8,375 bases of DNA from an uncultured Chitinophagaceae bacterium (GTDB taxonomy: Bacteria > Bacteroidota > Bacteroidia > Chitinophagales > Chitinophagaceae), in the NCBI GenBank assembly GCA_946479005.1, contig CAMLEM010000057.1:1-8375 (forward strand), given 5' to 3'. This document shows, in pieces, positions 1 through 7,199 of the stretch (within the stretch, counting starts at the first letter, position 1; each line of letters starts with the position of its first letter). Under the pieces are notes generated by a model, which saw only the letters and a program-made list of their open reading frames with translations, had not been told where the DNA came from and ran no database searches. The translations under genes were made by a program, and so were the position numbers.

Positions 1-177
1 GCCGAAAAGAGGAGCCTGGGCCTGGAACTTTTCACGGATACAAAATGGTGGAATCAATACCCGCTAACTTTTGGGGTAAGAGTGAGCCGGTTATTGGACA
101 ATGACCCGCTGGCCGGGCTCGGCAGCGGAAGTTATGTATGGGAACTGGTGCTGCCTGTATCGATCATACCCCGGTAG
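1..177 (+). CDS. C-terminal fragment of a probable outer-membrane beta-barrel protein (5' end outside window)
   Basis: Frame 1 is open from the first base to a TAG at 175-177, giving 58 residues that begin AEKRSLGLELF and end YVWELVLPVSIIPR. The alternation of polar and hydrophobic/aromatic residues (LGLELFTDTKWWNQ, PLTFGVRVSRLL, YVWELVLPVSI) is what closing strands of an outer-membrane beta-barrel look like, with a tight turn rich in D, N and G between two strands. Bacteroidota surface and PD40/TolB-like proteins often end this way, but 58 residues are too few to name a family. The last residue is Arg rather than the usual aromatic, a mild departure from the classic BAM signal. The gene converges on valS with only 3 bp between the stop codons, so any terminator must lie inside coding sequence. 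Coding status is fairly sure; the barrel assignment is inference. Confidence 0.6.
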   Translation, partial: AEKRSLGLELFTDTKWWNQYPLTFGVRVSRLLDNDPLAGLGSGSYVWELVLPVSIIPR

Positions 178-180
178 TCC

Positions 181-2790
181 CTACAAAAGCTTCAGGCTTT
201 CCTCGATCACGCGGATCTTTTCCTCCGCATCGTTTTTCTTTTTTCGTTCTCCTTCTATCACTTCAGGCTTTGCGTTTTGCACGAAACGTTCATTGCCCAG
301 TTTCTTTTCAACGGAAACGAGGAATCCTTTCAGGTATTCGAGGTCTTTTTGAAGTTGTGCTTTTTGAGAGCCGGTATCAAGCGGCGTGGTGGTCTCAATG
401 AAAAACTTATCTTTTTGCACAACAAGGGTGATGCTGTTGGGAATGTTTTCACGGGTATAGGAAACCGCTTCCGCATTGACCTGCTTTTTCAGGATCTCCC
501 CGAAGCTGTCATAGGCGGGTTGAGTCTCCGTCTGGATATGGAGCCGGATGGCATCACGGGGCTTAAGCTGGTTTTTATTCCGCGCATCGCGGATCGCCGT
601 GATCACCTCTTTTAAAAGAGCGCCTGTTGCCAGCACGGAAATGTCAGGTTCCTGCAGCGGTGCCCCGGGCCTGACTACCAGGTCGTCCGTTCTTTCCCTG
701 AGCTGGTGGTATATTTCCTCGGTTACAAAGGGCATAAAAGGATGCAGCAACTGAACGAGCTGCTCAAAAAAATCCACGGTCCTGTCATAAACAGCCGGGT
801 CCATTTTTTCTCCGAATGGAGGCTTCATCCATTCCAGGTACCAGCTGCAGAAATCATCCCAGATCAATGAATAGATCGTTTTCAGGGATTCACTCAGGCG
901 GAAATCCCTGAATTGCTCCTCTACCTGCGACCTCACTTCATTCAGGCGGTTCTCAAACCAACGGATGGCAAAAGAATTTTCACCGATAGCATCGTTTTCC
1001 TTTGCCGGCTTCTCAATGGTTTGCTCCCACATCTTAACAAGCTTCAGCGCGTTCCACATTTTGTTGATGAAGAACCGCCCCTGCTCATTTCCCGAGGGGT
1101 CCCACATCAGGTCGTTCCCTGCAGGGGAGGCGATCATAATTCCGAAACGGACCGCATCGGCCCCATCCTTATCGATCATCTCCAGGAGATCGGGTGAATT
1201 TCCCAGCTGCTTGCTCATTTTTCTACCCTGCTTGTCACGCACGATGCCGGTGAAGTAAACCTCGCTGAAAGGTTTTTCTTTCTTATACTCGTATCCCGCC
1301 ATGATCATCCTGGCCACCCAGAAAAAAATGATCTCAGGCGCGGTAACCAGCGTATTGGTGGGGTAATAATAGCTGATGTCCCGGTTGCCGGGATCGCTGT
1401 ATCCCCTGAATACTTCCATTGGCCAGAGCCAGGAGGAGAACCAGGTGTCCAGGCAATCCTCGTCACGGGTCAGTGCTACGTTTCCCGCAAGAACGGTTGC
1501 TTCTTCCTCATTCCTGGCCACGAACACATTTCCTTCTTTATCGTACCAGGCCGGGATACGATGTCCCCACCAAAGCTGGCGGCTGATACACCAGTCCTTG
1601 ATGTTTTCCATCCAGTGCCGGTAAAGATTTTTGAATTTGGGAGGGAAAAACCTTATCTCTTCTTCCATCACGGCTTTAAGTGCCGGTGAATAGATCTTTT
1701 TCATATCCACCCACCATTGCAAAGAGAGGCGGGGTTCCACCACCACATCTGTTCTTTCGCTATAACCTACTTCGCTGGTATAGTCTTCTGTTTTTACCAG
1801 GAAGCCTTTGTCCTCCAGTTCCCGGGAGATCTGCTTCCGGGCGCTAAACCGGTCTTCCCCGATATAGATCTGCGCTTCGGCGTTGAGTGTCCCATCCTCA
1901 TTAAAGATATCGATCACATCCAGGCCGTGCTTCTGCCCGAGCTGGTTATCATTCATATCGTGGGCCGGTGTGACCTTCAGGGCACCGGTACCGAAATCCA
2001 TTGAAACGTATTCATCCGTGATGACGGGGATCCGCCGGTTGATGAGCGGCACCCGTACGAACTTTCCGTGAAGGTGCCGGTACCGTTCATCTTCGGGGTG
2101 AACGCAAACGGCCGTATCTCCCATTATCGTTTCTGGTCGAACCGTGGCGATGGTCACATACTCTTTCTCACTTCCTTCAAGAAAATATTTCAGGTAATAT
2201 AATTTCTGGTTCGTTTCCTTCCGTATCACTTCTTCATCGCTTAAAGCGGTCTTAGCCTTCGGGTCCCAGTTGATCATCCGCTTGCCGCGATAGATGTAAC
2301 CTTTTTTATAGAGATCGACGAACACGCCAATGACAGAATCGAAATAATGCGGGTCCATCGTGAAGGTGGTTCGGTCCCAGTCGCAACTGCAGCCCATTTT
2401 CTTCAACTGCTGTAAAATGATCCCCCCATACTCTTCCTTCCATTGCCAGGCATATTCCAGGAATTCGTCTCTCGAAAGCGAAGATTTTGCGATCCCTTTT
2501 TCCCGGAGCATCTGAACCACCTTGGCCTCCGTGGCAATGGATGCGTGATCGGTGCCCGGAACCCAGCATGCATTCTTTCCCTGCATCCGCGCCCGGCGCA
2601 CCAGTATGTCCTGGATCGTGTTGTTCAGGCAGTGTCCCATATGAAGAACGCCAGTGACGTTGGGGGGAGGGATCACGATCGTGTAGGGTTCCCGGTCATC
2701 GGGCTCGGAATGAAAATAATTCTTTGAAAGCCAGTGTGAATACCATTTTTTTTCAGCGGCGGAATGATCAAAATTCTTCGGGAGTTCCAT
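181..2790 (-). CDS. valS: Valyl-tRNA synthetase (ValRS)
   Basis: This 869-residue class I aminoacyl-tRNA synthetase charges tRNA-Val with valine in the cytoplasm. The HIGH signature is HMGH at 50-53 after PPPNVTGVL. The CP1 editing domain, which hydrolyses Thr-tRNA-Val, carries TVRPETIMGD (216-225) and GTGALKVTPAHD (267-278), with Asp278 where the family has its editing aspartate. The catalytic core continues with WCISRQLWWGHRIPAW (400-415), DTWFSS (448-453) and the KMSKS loop, here KMSKQ at 524-528. The anticodon-binding domain covers about 600-750, and a charged coiled-coil arm (about 800-869) closes the protein. The length fits a complete bacterial ValRS. The ATG at 2788-2790 is chosen because ELPKNFDHSAAEKKWYSHW is the expected N-terminus and a TATCTTTG promoter element lies 7 bp upstream. 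It is divergent from the hydrolase gene and convergent with the preceding fragment. Identification is very secure. Confidence 0.98.
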   Translation of the reverse strand: MELPKNFDHSAAEKKWYSHWLSKNYFHSEPDDREPYTIVIPPPNVTGVLHMGHCLNNTIQDILVRRARMQGKNACWVPGTDHASIATEAKVVQMLREKGIAKSSLSRDEFLEYAWQWKEEYGGIILQQLKKMGCSCDWDRTTFTMDPHYFDSVIGVFVDLYKKGYIYRGKRMINWDPKAKTALSDEEVIRKETNQKLYYLKYFLEGSEKEYVTIATVRPETIMGDTAVCVHPEDERYRHLHGKFVRVPLINRRIPVITDEYVSMDFGTGALKVTPAHDMNDNQLGQKHGLDVIDIFNEDGTLNAEAQIYIGEDRFSARKQISRELEDKGFLVKTEDYTSEVGYSERTDVVVEPRLSLQWWVDMKKIYSPALKAVMEEEIRFFPPKFKNLYRHWMENIKDWCISRQLWWGHRIPAWYDKEGNVFVARNEEEATVLAGNVALTRDEDCLDTWFSSWLWPMEVFRGYSDPGNRDISYYYPTNTLVTAPEIIFFWVARMIMAGYEYKKEKPFSEVYFTGIVRDKQGRKMSKQLGNSPDLLEMIDKDGADAVRFGIMIASPAGNDLMWDPSGNEQGRFFINKMWNALKLVKMWEQTIEKPAKENDAIGENSFAIRWFENRLNEVRSQVEEQFRDFRLSESLKTIYSLIWDDFCSWYLEWMKPPFGEKMDPAVYDRTVDFFEQLVQLLHPFMPFVTEEIYHQLRERTDDLVVRPGAPLQEPDISVLATGALLKEVITAIRDARNKNQLKPRDAIRLHIQTETQPAYDSFGEILKKQVNAEAVSYTRENIPNSITLVVQKDKFFIETTTPLDTGSQKAQLQKDLEYLKGFLVSVEKKLGNERFVQNAKPEVIEGERKKKNDAEEKIRVIEESLKLL

Positions 2791-2797
2791 AAGGCGG

Positions 2798-2805
2798 CAA
2801 AGATA
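2798..2805 (-). promoter_or_regulatory. Bacteroidota -7 promoter element of valS
   Basis: On the minus strand this reads TATCTTTG, an exact match to the Bacteroidota primary-sigma consensus TAnnTTTG, and it ends 7 bp before the valS ATG. No clear TTG/TTTG element stands 19-22 bp further upstream, so the -33 part is weak. If the start site is about 4 nt past the box, the valS leader is only a few nucleotides long. Confidence 0.6.
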
Positions 2806-2820
2806 AAGTAAAGGCTGTCT

Positions 2821-2848
2821 CCGGCGATGAGCTGCTGTTTATCGCCGG
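2821..2848. repeat. Perfect 8-bp inverted repeat between the divergent valS and hydrolase promoters
   Basis: CCGGCGAT (2821-2828) and ATCGCCGG (2841-2848) are exact reverse complements separated by 12 bp. They lie between the two putative -7 boxes, where both -33 regions would fall. This position suits an operator for a dimeric regulator, or both arms could be chance. No regulator gene is nearby. Confidence 0.4.
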
Positions 2849-2855
2849 GGGCCTT

Positions 2856-2863
2856 TATCTTCG
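2856..2863 (+). promoter_or_regulatory. Probable -7 promoter element of the hydrolase gene
   Basis: TATCTTCG matches TAnnTTTG at five of the six fixed positions (C for the last T). It stands 5 bp before the ATG at 2869. Its position downstream of the alternative ATG at 2827 argues that translation starts at 2869. No convincing -33 element is seen. Confidence 0.4.
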
Positions 2864-2868
2864 GTCTT

Positions 2869-3600
2869 ATGAACAGGCAAATCTTTTCCTGGCATTCTCC
2901 CGCCCTTAACAAGGAGATGCCAATCGCATCCTATGGAACCACCGGTTTTGCATTGTTATTGGTACCCACCGCCGCAGCGGACTACCTGGAATATGAGAGG
3001 TTCCAGCTGATGGACCATATCGCGCCCTTCATCAACGGCGGCCGGGTCAGGGTTTTTTCAATCGACAGCATCAACAATGAATCCTGGCTGAATAATAATA
3101 TGGATCCCCGGCAAAAGGCGGTTCGGCATAACCAGTGGAATGAATATGTTTTTAATGAGCTGATCCCTTTTATCCGGACGAATACCAGCGCCGAAACACC
3201 CATCATCACCTGCGGCGCTTCCTTCGGGGCGCTCCACGGTATGAATCTTTTCCTGAAGAGACCGGACCTCATCAATGGAGTGATCGCGATGAGCGGTGTC
3301 TATGATCTCACGGAATACACGAAAGGATATTTCGATGAGGATGTTTATTTCAACAGTCCCTGGCATTATATGCAGAACCTGGATGACCACTCCATCCTGG
3401 AACAGATCCGGGCAAGCCGGCATATTCACATTCTCACCGGCAGCGGGGCTTACGAGGATCCCGGGGCCTCGGGAAAATTCGCCAAAGTGCTTTATGATAA
3501 GGGGATCTGGTATGAACTGGACGTCTGGGGGAGCGAATGGCCGCACGACTGGAATACCTGGCGGGCGATGCTGCCGCATTATTTGGGATCCAGGTTTTGA
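2869..3600 (+). CDS. Alpha/beta-hydrolase, putative esterase (COG4947-like)
   Basis: This 243-residue protein resembles the small cytoplasmic alpha/beta-hydrolases grouped as esterase-like COG4947. The nucleophile elbow is GASFG (116-120) with Ser118, preceded by the hydrophobic strand PIITC. The probable catalytic His226 sits in WGSEWPHDWNTWR (220-232), a C-terminal motif typical of this group, and the acid is probably Glu196 or Asp197 after TGSGAY. The substrate is unknown. No signal peptide is present. The start at 2869 (MNRQIFSWHSPALNKEM) is preferred because it fits the family N-terminus and follows a promoter-like box by 5 bp. An in-frame ATG at 2827 would add 14 Cys-rich residues overlapping the inverted repeat. 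It is transcribed away from valS and followed by the palindromic repeat. The fold is fairly certain; the reaction is not. Confidence 0.85.
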   Translation: MNRQIFSWHSPALNKEMPIASYGTTGFALLLVPTAAADYLEYERFQLMDHIAPFINGGRVRVFSIDSINNESWLNNNMDPRQKAVRHNQWNEYVFNELIPFIRTNTSAETPIITCGASFGALHGMNLFLKRPDLINGVIAMSGVYDLTEYTKGYFDEDVYFNSPWHYMQNLDDHSILEQIRASRHIHILTGSGAYEDPGASGKFAKVLYDKGIWYELDVWGSEWPHDWNTWRAMLPHYLGSRF

Positions 3601-3604
3601 TTGT

Positions 3605-3728
3605 TTCCCGCAGATCCCACAGATTTCCACCCTGGTCTCACAGATTATTACCCGCCCTTCGATATTTGTTCAACCGAATCGTATCTGAGATTAATTTCTG
3701 CGAAATCTGCGTATTAAATCTGCGGGAA
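3605..3728. repeat. Palindromic intergenic repeat, MITE- or REP-like, 124 bp
   Basis: The ends are exact 11-bp inverted repeats: TTCCCGCAGAT (3605-3615) and ATCTGCGGGAA (3718-3728). Inside, the arms keep matching imperfectly as units of (C)CAGATTTC: three CAGAT units in the left arm (3611, 3621 and 3641 onward) against ATCTG or TTCTGCG units in the right arm (about 3683-3722). A central short pair, CGAT (3660-3663) and ATCG (3678-3681), closes it. The whole piece could fold into one long imperfect hairpin. From memory, tandem CGCAGATTT-type palindromes occur scattered between genes in several Bacteroidota; I did not search for copies. It contains no coding sequence and no transposase. It fills nearly the whole gap between the hydrolase and aat. 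Confidence 0.65.
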
Positions 3729-3744
3729 TCAAAAAATTAAATCA

Positions 3745-4398
3745 ATGAGTCTCTTTATTATCGGAGAAGAAATCGCTTTTCCTCCCGTTCATCTCGCCGA
3801 GCCCGACGGTTTGCTCGCCATCGGTGGTGATCTTACTCCCGCGAGGCTCATTGCGGCCTACCGTTCCGGTATCTTTCCCTGGTATGAAGGTGAACATATC
3901 CTCTGGTGGTCGCCGGATCCCCGGTTTGTATTGTTCCCCGGGGATCTCAGGAAGAACAAAACAGTCTCGAAGCTGATCGCGCGCGGAGTTTTTGAATTTA
4001 CGGTTAACAGGGATTTTCCTGCCGTGATCCATCATTGTAAATCGGTGCGGCGACCGGGGCAGGAGGGCACCTGGATCACCGAAGAAGTGGAAAAAGCCTA
4101 CATAAAAATGCACGAAATGGGTTTTGCCCACAGCGCAGAAGTCTGGAAGCAGGGTAAACTGGTGGGTGGGCTGTATGGAATGCGTATGGGAAGGGTTTTC
4201 TTCGGAGAAAGTATGTTCAGCCTGGAGCCGACCGCCTCGCGTTATGCTTTCACAAAATATGTGGAAGTCCTGGAATCCGAAGGCATAGCGCTGATCGATT
4301 GCCAGGTATATACCGAATACCTTGAAAGCTTTGGCGCAGGCTTCATTCCCCGGGAGGAATTTCTTCGGCTTTTGGGGGTGCTGTTACCGCCGGGTTGA
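3745..4398 (+). CDS. aat: Leucyl/phenylalanyl-tRNA--protein transferase
   Basis: Aat transfers Leu or Phe from charged tRNA to proteins with an N-terminal Lys or Arg, creating a primary N-degron for ClpS-ClpAP in the cytoplasm. The 217 residues show the family signatures in order: PDGLLAIGGDLTP (20-32), SGIFPWY (41-47), WWSPDPR (54-60), GTWIT (108-112), HSAEVW (129-134), GGLYG (141-145), FFGESMFS (152-159) and DCQV (185-188). Glu155 and Gln187 match the residues proposed as catalytic in the E. coli enzyme (Glu156 and Gln188). The length is close to the usual 210-235. The ATG at 3745 gives the normal N-terminus; no Shine-Dalgarno is present. The palindromic repeat ends 16 bp upstream and includes TAAATCTG (3715-3722), a one-mismatch -7 box that might serve as promoter. 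The last 56 bp overlap the opposing DUF3124 gene. clpS lies about 3.2 kb downstream. Confidence 0.97.
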   Translation: MSLFIIGEEIAFPPVHLAEPDGLLAIGGDLTPARLIAAYRSGIFPWYEGEHILWWSPDPRFVLFPGDLRKNKTVSKLIARGVFEFTVNRDFPAVIHHCKSVRRPGQEGTWITEEVEKAYIKMHEMGFAHSAEVWKQGKLVGGLYGMRMGRVFFGESMFSLEPTASRYAFTKYVEVLESEGIALIDCQVYTEYLESFGAGFIPREEFLRLLGVLLPPG

Positions 4399-4888
4399 TC
4401 ATTACTGCGTCCATCGCCAGAGCAATGGTGTTCCGGGGATCCGTGGAGATCGATTTTATCAGGGGCTGCAGGTCTGCACCGGCGCTCCTCCATTCCACGA
4501 TGAAATTATCACCCGTATTATGAAACTCACCTCTTTTCACGTAAAACTTTTGGGTGTACAGGGGTGGCAACACCAGGATGGAATCGACAAACTGCTTCAG
4601 TTCTTTTCCTTCGTGGTCATAAAAGGCAGTACCGGTGAGAAAAAGGGAATCCGTGGGGCTGGTATTACGAATATTGAGTTCAGTGTCCATCCGTATCGGA
4701 CGCTTAAGGAAACCGGAATATACGACCGCATTAACGGGCACATACGCCTGCCGGGCGGGAAGTAGTCTCGAGGTGTCAACACGCACTACGGGACTTTCTT
4801 TCAATTTGCTTTCTTCTTTTCTTCGGGCGACGTTGCTTACAACGATCATCGCGATGATCAGGATGGCAACAGAGATGGCTCTTATCAT
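4343..4888 (-). CDS. Membrane-anchored DUF3124 protein
   Basis: This 181-residue protein has one N-terminal hydrophobic segment (about 4-20) followed by the positive ARRK, so it is probably an inner-membrane anchored or secreted protein with a periplasmic domain. There is no Cys near this segment and so no lipobox. The rest fits DUF3124, a small beta-rich domain of unknown function: YVPVNAVVYSG (49-59), LNIRNTSP (71-78), TGTAFYDHEGK (85-95), LPP (107-109) and the closing GDNFIVEW (126-133). A Pro/Glu-rich tail ends in PPKAEEIPPGE. It starts 26 bp after the antiporter stop codon on the same strand and is probably the last gene of that transcript. Its final codons overlap the end of aat by 56 bp in the opposite direction. 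The family call comes from remembered motif similarity; the function is unknown. Confidence 0.8.
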   Translation of the reverse strand: MIRAISVAILIIAMIVVSNVARRKEESKLKESPVVRVDTSRLLPARQAYVPVNAVVYSGFLKRPIRMDTELNIRNTSPTDSLFLTGTAFYDHEGKELKQFVDSILVLPPLYTQKFYVKRGEFHNTGDNFIVEWRSAGADLQPLIKSISTDPRNTIALAMDAVMINPAVTAPPKAEEIPPGE

Positions 4889-4914
4889 AACCGGTATTTG
4901 TTCGTTAAGGATCT

Positions 4915-7146
4915 TCAGCTGCTCAGCACCGTGGGTTTGCCTTTGATCAATGCTTTCAGGACCTTCCGGTTCCCCACAATGAATACCAGGTCACTCTCTT
5001 TCAGCACGAAGGTAGAGTCGGGATTCAATAAACGTTCAGATCTTCTCTCCACACCCACTACCAGGGCGCCGGCCCTCTCGCGGAATCCCGCTTCCCGGAT
5101 GTTTTTTCCGATGAAGGGAGAGCCCGCCTGCACAGTGAACTGGTAAAGCTCGACTTCTGTATTTTCTCCCGATTCTTCACGGATCGGGGGCCTTAGCAAT
5201 ACTTTCAGTTTCTGGATCTGCATATCGGTTCCCAGCACCAGTAATTCATCTCCGGGGTAAAGAACCTGCTCCCTGCCCGGGGCGGGAATGTGCAGATCCT
5301 CTCTTTTGATCATAACAATGTTTACCCCCAGTTGTTCCCTCCATCGCAGCTCATAAAGCTTTCTGCCCACGCATACCGAATCGGGATATACTTTCATCGG
5401 AACGATATGCGCGTTCCAGGGTGCCAGCTCTGTCCGGTTATTCTCAGCGGTGGCGATCTCCCGCTGATTTAAATTGGTGAAGAATCGTTTCTCCAGCCGG
5501 GAATAGAACTTTTCGATCTTCTCAGAGAGTCCTACCAGGATAGCCACGACAATGAGCGTGAAGATCATTCCCGTCCAGATATTGAACACCAGCGTCAGCA
5601 GGTACCCGATAAAGAAAGCGGCGATCCCCAACTTTAATATCCGCACCACCAGCAACACGGCCCGGTTCTCTCCTTTTTCCACCACCTTGAATGCACCGGC
5701 AGGAATCCTGATGGCCAGCGCCCAGAGAAAAGGCGAAAGGATCAGCAATGTTACAAGCACCAGGATGAAACGGTAGGCGAGAGGGTTCGATTCATTTTCA
5801 AAAAGAGGCAGCACATATTTGTTCATTAGGAGGATGATGGAGAACATCACCACGGAAAGCACCACAGTGCTGAGCAGGGTATTGCGGAGATAGTTTTTCC
5901 ACTCGCTGGTTTGGGTTACATTTTTGGTCTCACTGGTATATCGGTTCAGCTTTTCCACCATTTCCCCGGGAAGGATGCCTGCCAGCCACCTGTAAAATGG
6001 AGTGGATGCTTTTACAAGGTAGGGAGTTGTCAGTGTGGTGACCGCCGATACTGCCACTGTGATCGGGTACAGGAAACCGCTGGTCACGCCCAGTGTGAGT
6101 CCCAATGTGGCAATGATGAAGGAGAACTCCCCGATCTGGGAAAGAGAGAAACCCGTCTGTACGGAGGTCTGGAGGGTCTGCCCCGATAACAGGGCCCCGA
6201 AACCTGTGCTAAGGATCTTTCCCGCAACGGTCAGGAGGCAAAGTATGGCAATGGGCACCGCGTAATCGATCAAAACCTGCGGATCGATCATCATACCAAC
6301 CGAAACAAAGAAGATGGCCCCGAAAAGATCCTTTACCGGCATAATCAGGTGTTCGATCTTTTCGGCCCTGGTGGTCTCTGCCAGGATGGACCCCATAATG
6401 AAGGCTCCGAGTGCAGGGGAGAAGCCGATATTGTTGGCAAACACCACCATCGCCAGGCATAAAGCGATGGAAATGATCAGCAGCATTTCATCGCTCAGGA
6501 ATCTTTTTGATTTTTTCAGCAGGGAAGGAATGAAAAAGATACCCAGGGCAAACCAGATTGCCAGGAAGAAGATCAGCTTGAGCATCGTATTGAAAAGCTC
6601 GGCCCCGGCAAATTGCTGGCTCACGGCAACCGTTGTAAGGATGATCATCAGTACAATGGCGAGGAGGTCTTCCACGATCAGCACACCAAATACGAGGGAT
6701 GCGAAATGTTTCGTTTTAAGCCCCAGCTCATCGAGGGCCCGGATGATGATGGTTGTGGAAGAGATGGAAAGAATGGCGCCGAGAAAAATACTGTCCATAA
6801 CCGACCAGCCCATCATCCGTCCGGCCAGGTAACCCAGCCCCGACATCACGATCACTTCCACGATCGCTGTAATGGAAGCGGAACTGCCTACCCGCAGAAG
6901 TTTCTTGAAGCTGAACTCAATACCCAGGCTGAAAAGCAGGAAGATCACCCCGATCTCCGCCCATATCCTGATGTTCTCATCTTCCTGTACAGTGGGAAGG
7001 AAATCAAAATAGGGGCCCACCAGGAAGCCGGCGATGATATATCCCAGCACCAGGGGCTGCTTAAGCCATTTGAATACTAATGTAATGATCGCGGCCGCAC
7101 CCAATATCAGGGCGAGGTCGATAATGAGATTCGGTAAATGAGCCAT
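4915..7146 (-). CDS. CPA2-family monovalent cation/proton antiporter with tandem RCK_C domains
   Basis: This 743-residue inner-membrane transporter has a CPA2 (KefB/NapA-like) core of about 13 hydrophobic segments in residues 1-385. Family marks include QPLVLGYIIAGFLVGP (30-45), FSLGIEFS (72-79), SISSTTIIIRAL (127-138), the ion-site pair Glu159-Asp160 in VLIVEDLLAI, FSPALGAFIMG (242-252) and FVSVGMMID (280-288). A second membrane block of about four helices follows (roughly 423-542), then two cytoplasmic RCK_C (TrkA-C) domains at about 574-652 and 664-734. No GxGxxG nucleotide-binding RCK_N domain is visible between them. It probably exchanges K+ or Na+ for H+; the ion cannot be told from sequence. 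The ATG at 7146 (MAHLPNLIIDLALILG) is chosen over an in-frame TTG at 7179 that adds an unlikely basic leader. It follows the secreted-protein gene by 51 bp and precedes the DUF3124 gene by 26 bp. Confidence 0.92.
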   Translation of the reverse strand: MAHLPNLIIDLALILGAAAIITLVFKWLKQPLVLGYIIAGFLVGPYFDFLPTVQEDENIRIWAEIGVIFLLFSLGIEFSFKKLLRVGSSASITAIVEVIVMSGLGYLAGRMMGWSVMDSIFLGAILSISSTTIIIRALDELGLKTKHFASLVFGVLIVEDLLAIVLMIILTTVAVSQQFAGAELFNTMLKLIFFLAIWFALGIFFIPSLLKKSKRFLSDEMLLIISIALCLAMVVFANNIGFSPALGAFIMGSILAETTRAEKIEHLIMPVKDLFGAIFFVSVGMMIDPQVLIDYAVPIAILCLLTVAGKILSTGFGALLSGQTLQTSVQTGFSLSQIGEFSFIIATLGLTLGVTSGFLYPITVAVSAVTTLTTPYLVKASTPFYRWLAGILPGEMVEKLNRYTSETKNVTQTSEWKNYLRNTLLSTVVLSVVMFSIILLMNKYVLPLFENESNPLAYRFILVLVTLLILSPFLWALAIRIPAGAFKVVEKGENRAVLLVVRILKLGIAAFFIGYLLTLVFNIWTGMIFTLIVVAILVGLSEKIEKFYSRLEKRFFTNLNQREIATAENNRTELAPWNAHIVPMKVYPDSVCVGRKLYELRWREQLGVNIVMIKREDLHIPAPGREQVLYPGDELLVLGTDMQIQKLKVLLRPPIREESGENTEVELYQFTVQAGSPFIGKNIREAGFRERAGALVVGVERRSERLLNPDSTFVLKESDLVFIVGNRKVLKALIKGKPTVLSS

Positions 7147-7185
7147 TCTTCTTTTTTTCTTTGGGAAAACGAAAGACAATCCTAA

Positions 7186-7199
7186 AGAAGCCGGCTTCT
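7186..7199. repeat. Perfect 14-bp palindrome between the secreted-protein gene and the antiporter
   Basis: AGAAGCCGGCTTCT equals its own reverse complement and overlaps the stop codon of the upstream minus-strand gene. In RNA it could form a 5-bp stem with a CCGG loop followed by TTTAGG, a poor terminator at best. It might also be a protein-binding site. About one palindrome of this size is expected by chance every 16 kb. Confidence 0.3.

Noticed and set aside
524..528. KMSKQ instead of KMSKS in valyl-tRNA synthetase (residue numbers 524-528)
   Set aside because: The last position of this loop is variable and, as far as I recall, Gln occurs in other Bacteroidota ValRS proteins, so it is not a sign of a defective enzyme.
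2827..2868. Upstream ATG for the hydrolase (MSCCLSPGAFIFGL)
   Set aside because: It lies upstream of the probable promoter box and overlaps the inverted repeat; family similarity begins at the ATG at 2869.
3058..3630. Minus-strand 190-codon frame antisense to the hydrolase gene
   Set aside because: It is a shadow of the hydrolase gene, which has clear catalytic motifs; the antisense product shows no recognisable domain.
7147..7179. TTG start extending the antiporter by 11 residues (MSFVFPKKKRR)
   Set aside because: The internal ATG gives a typical N-terminus beginning just before the first membrane helix; the extension is an unlikely basic leader with a rare start codon.
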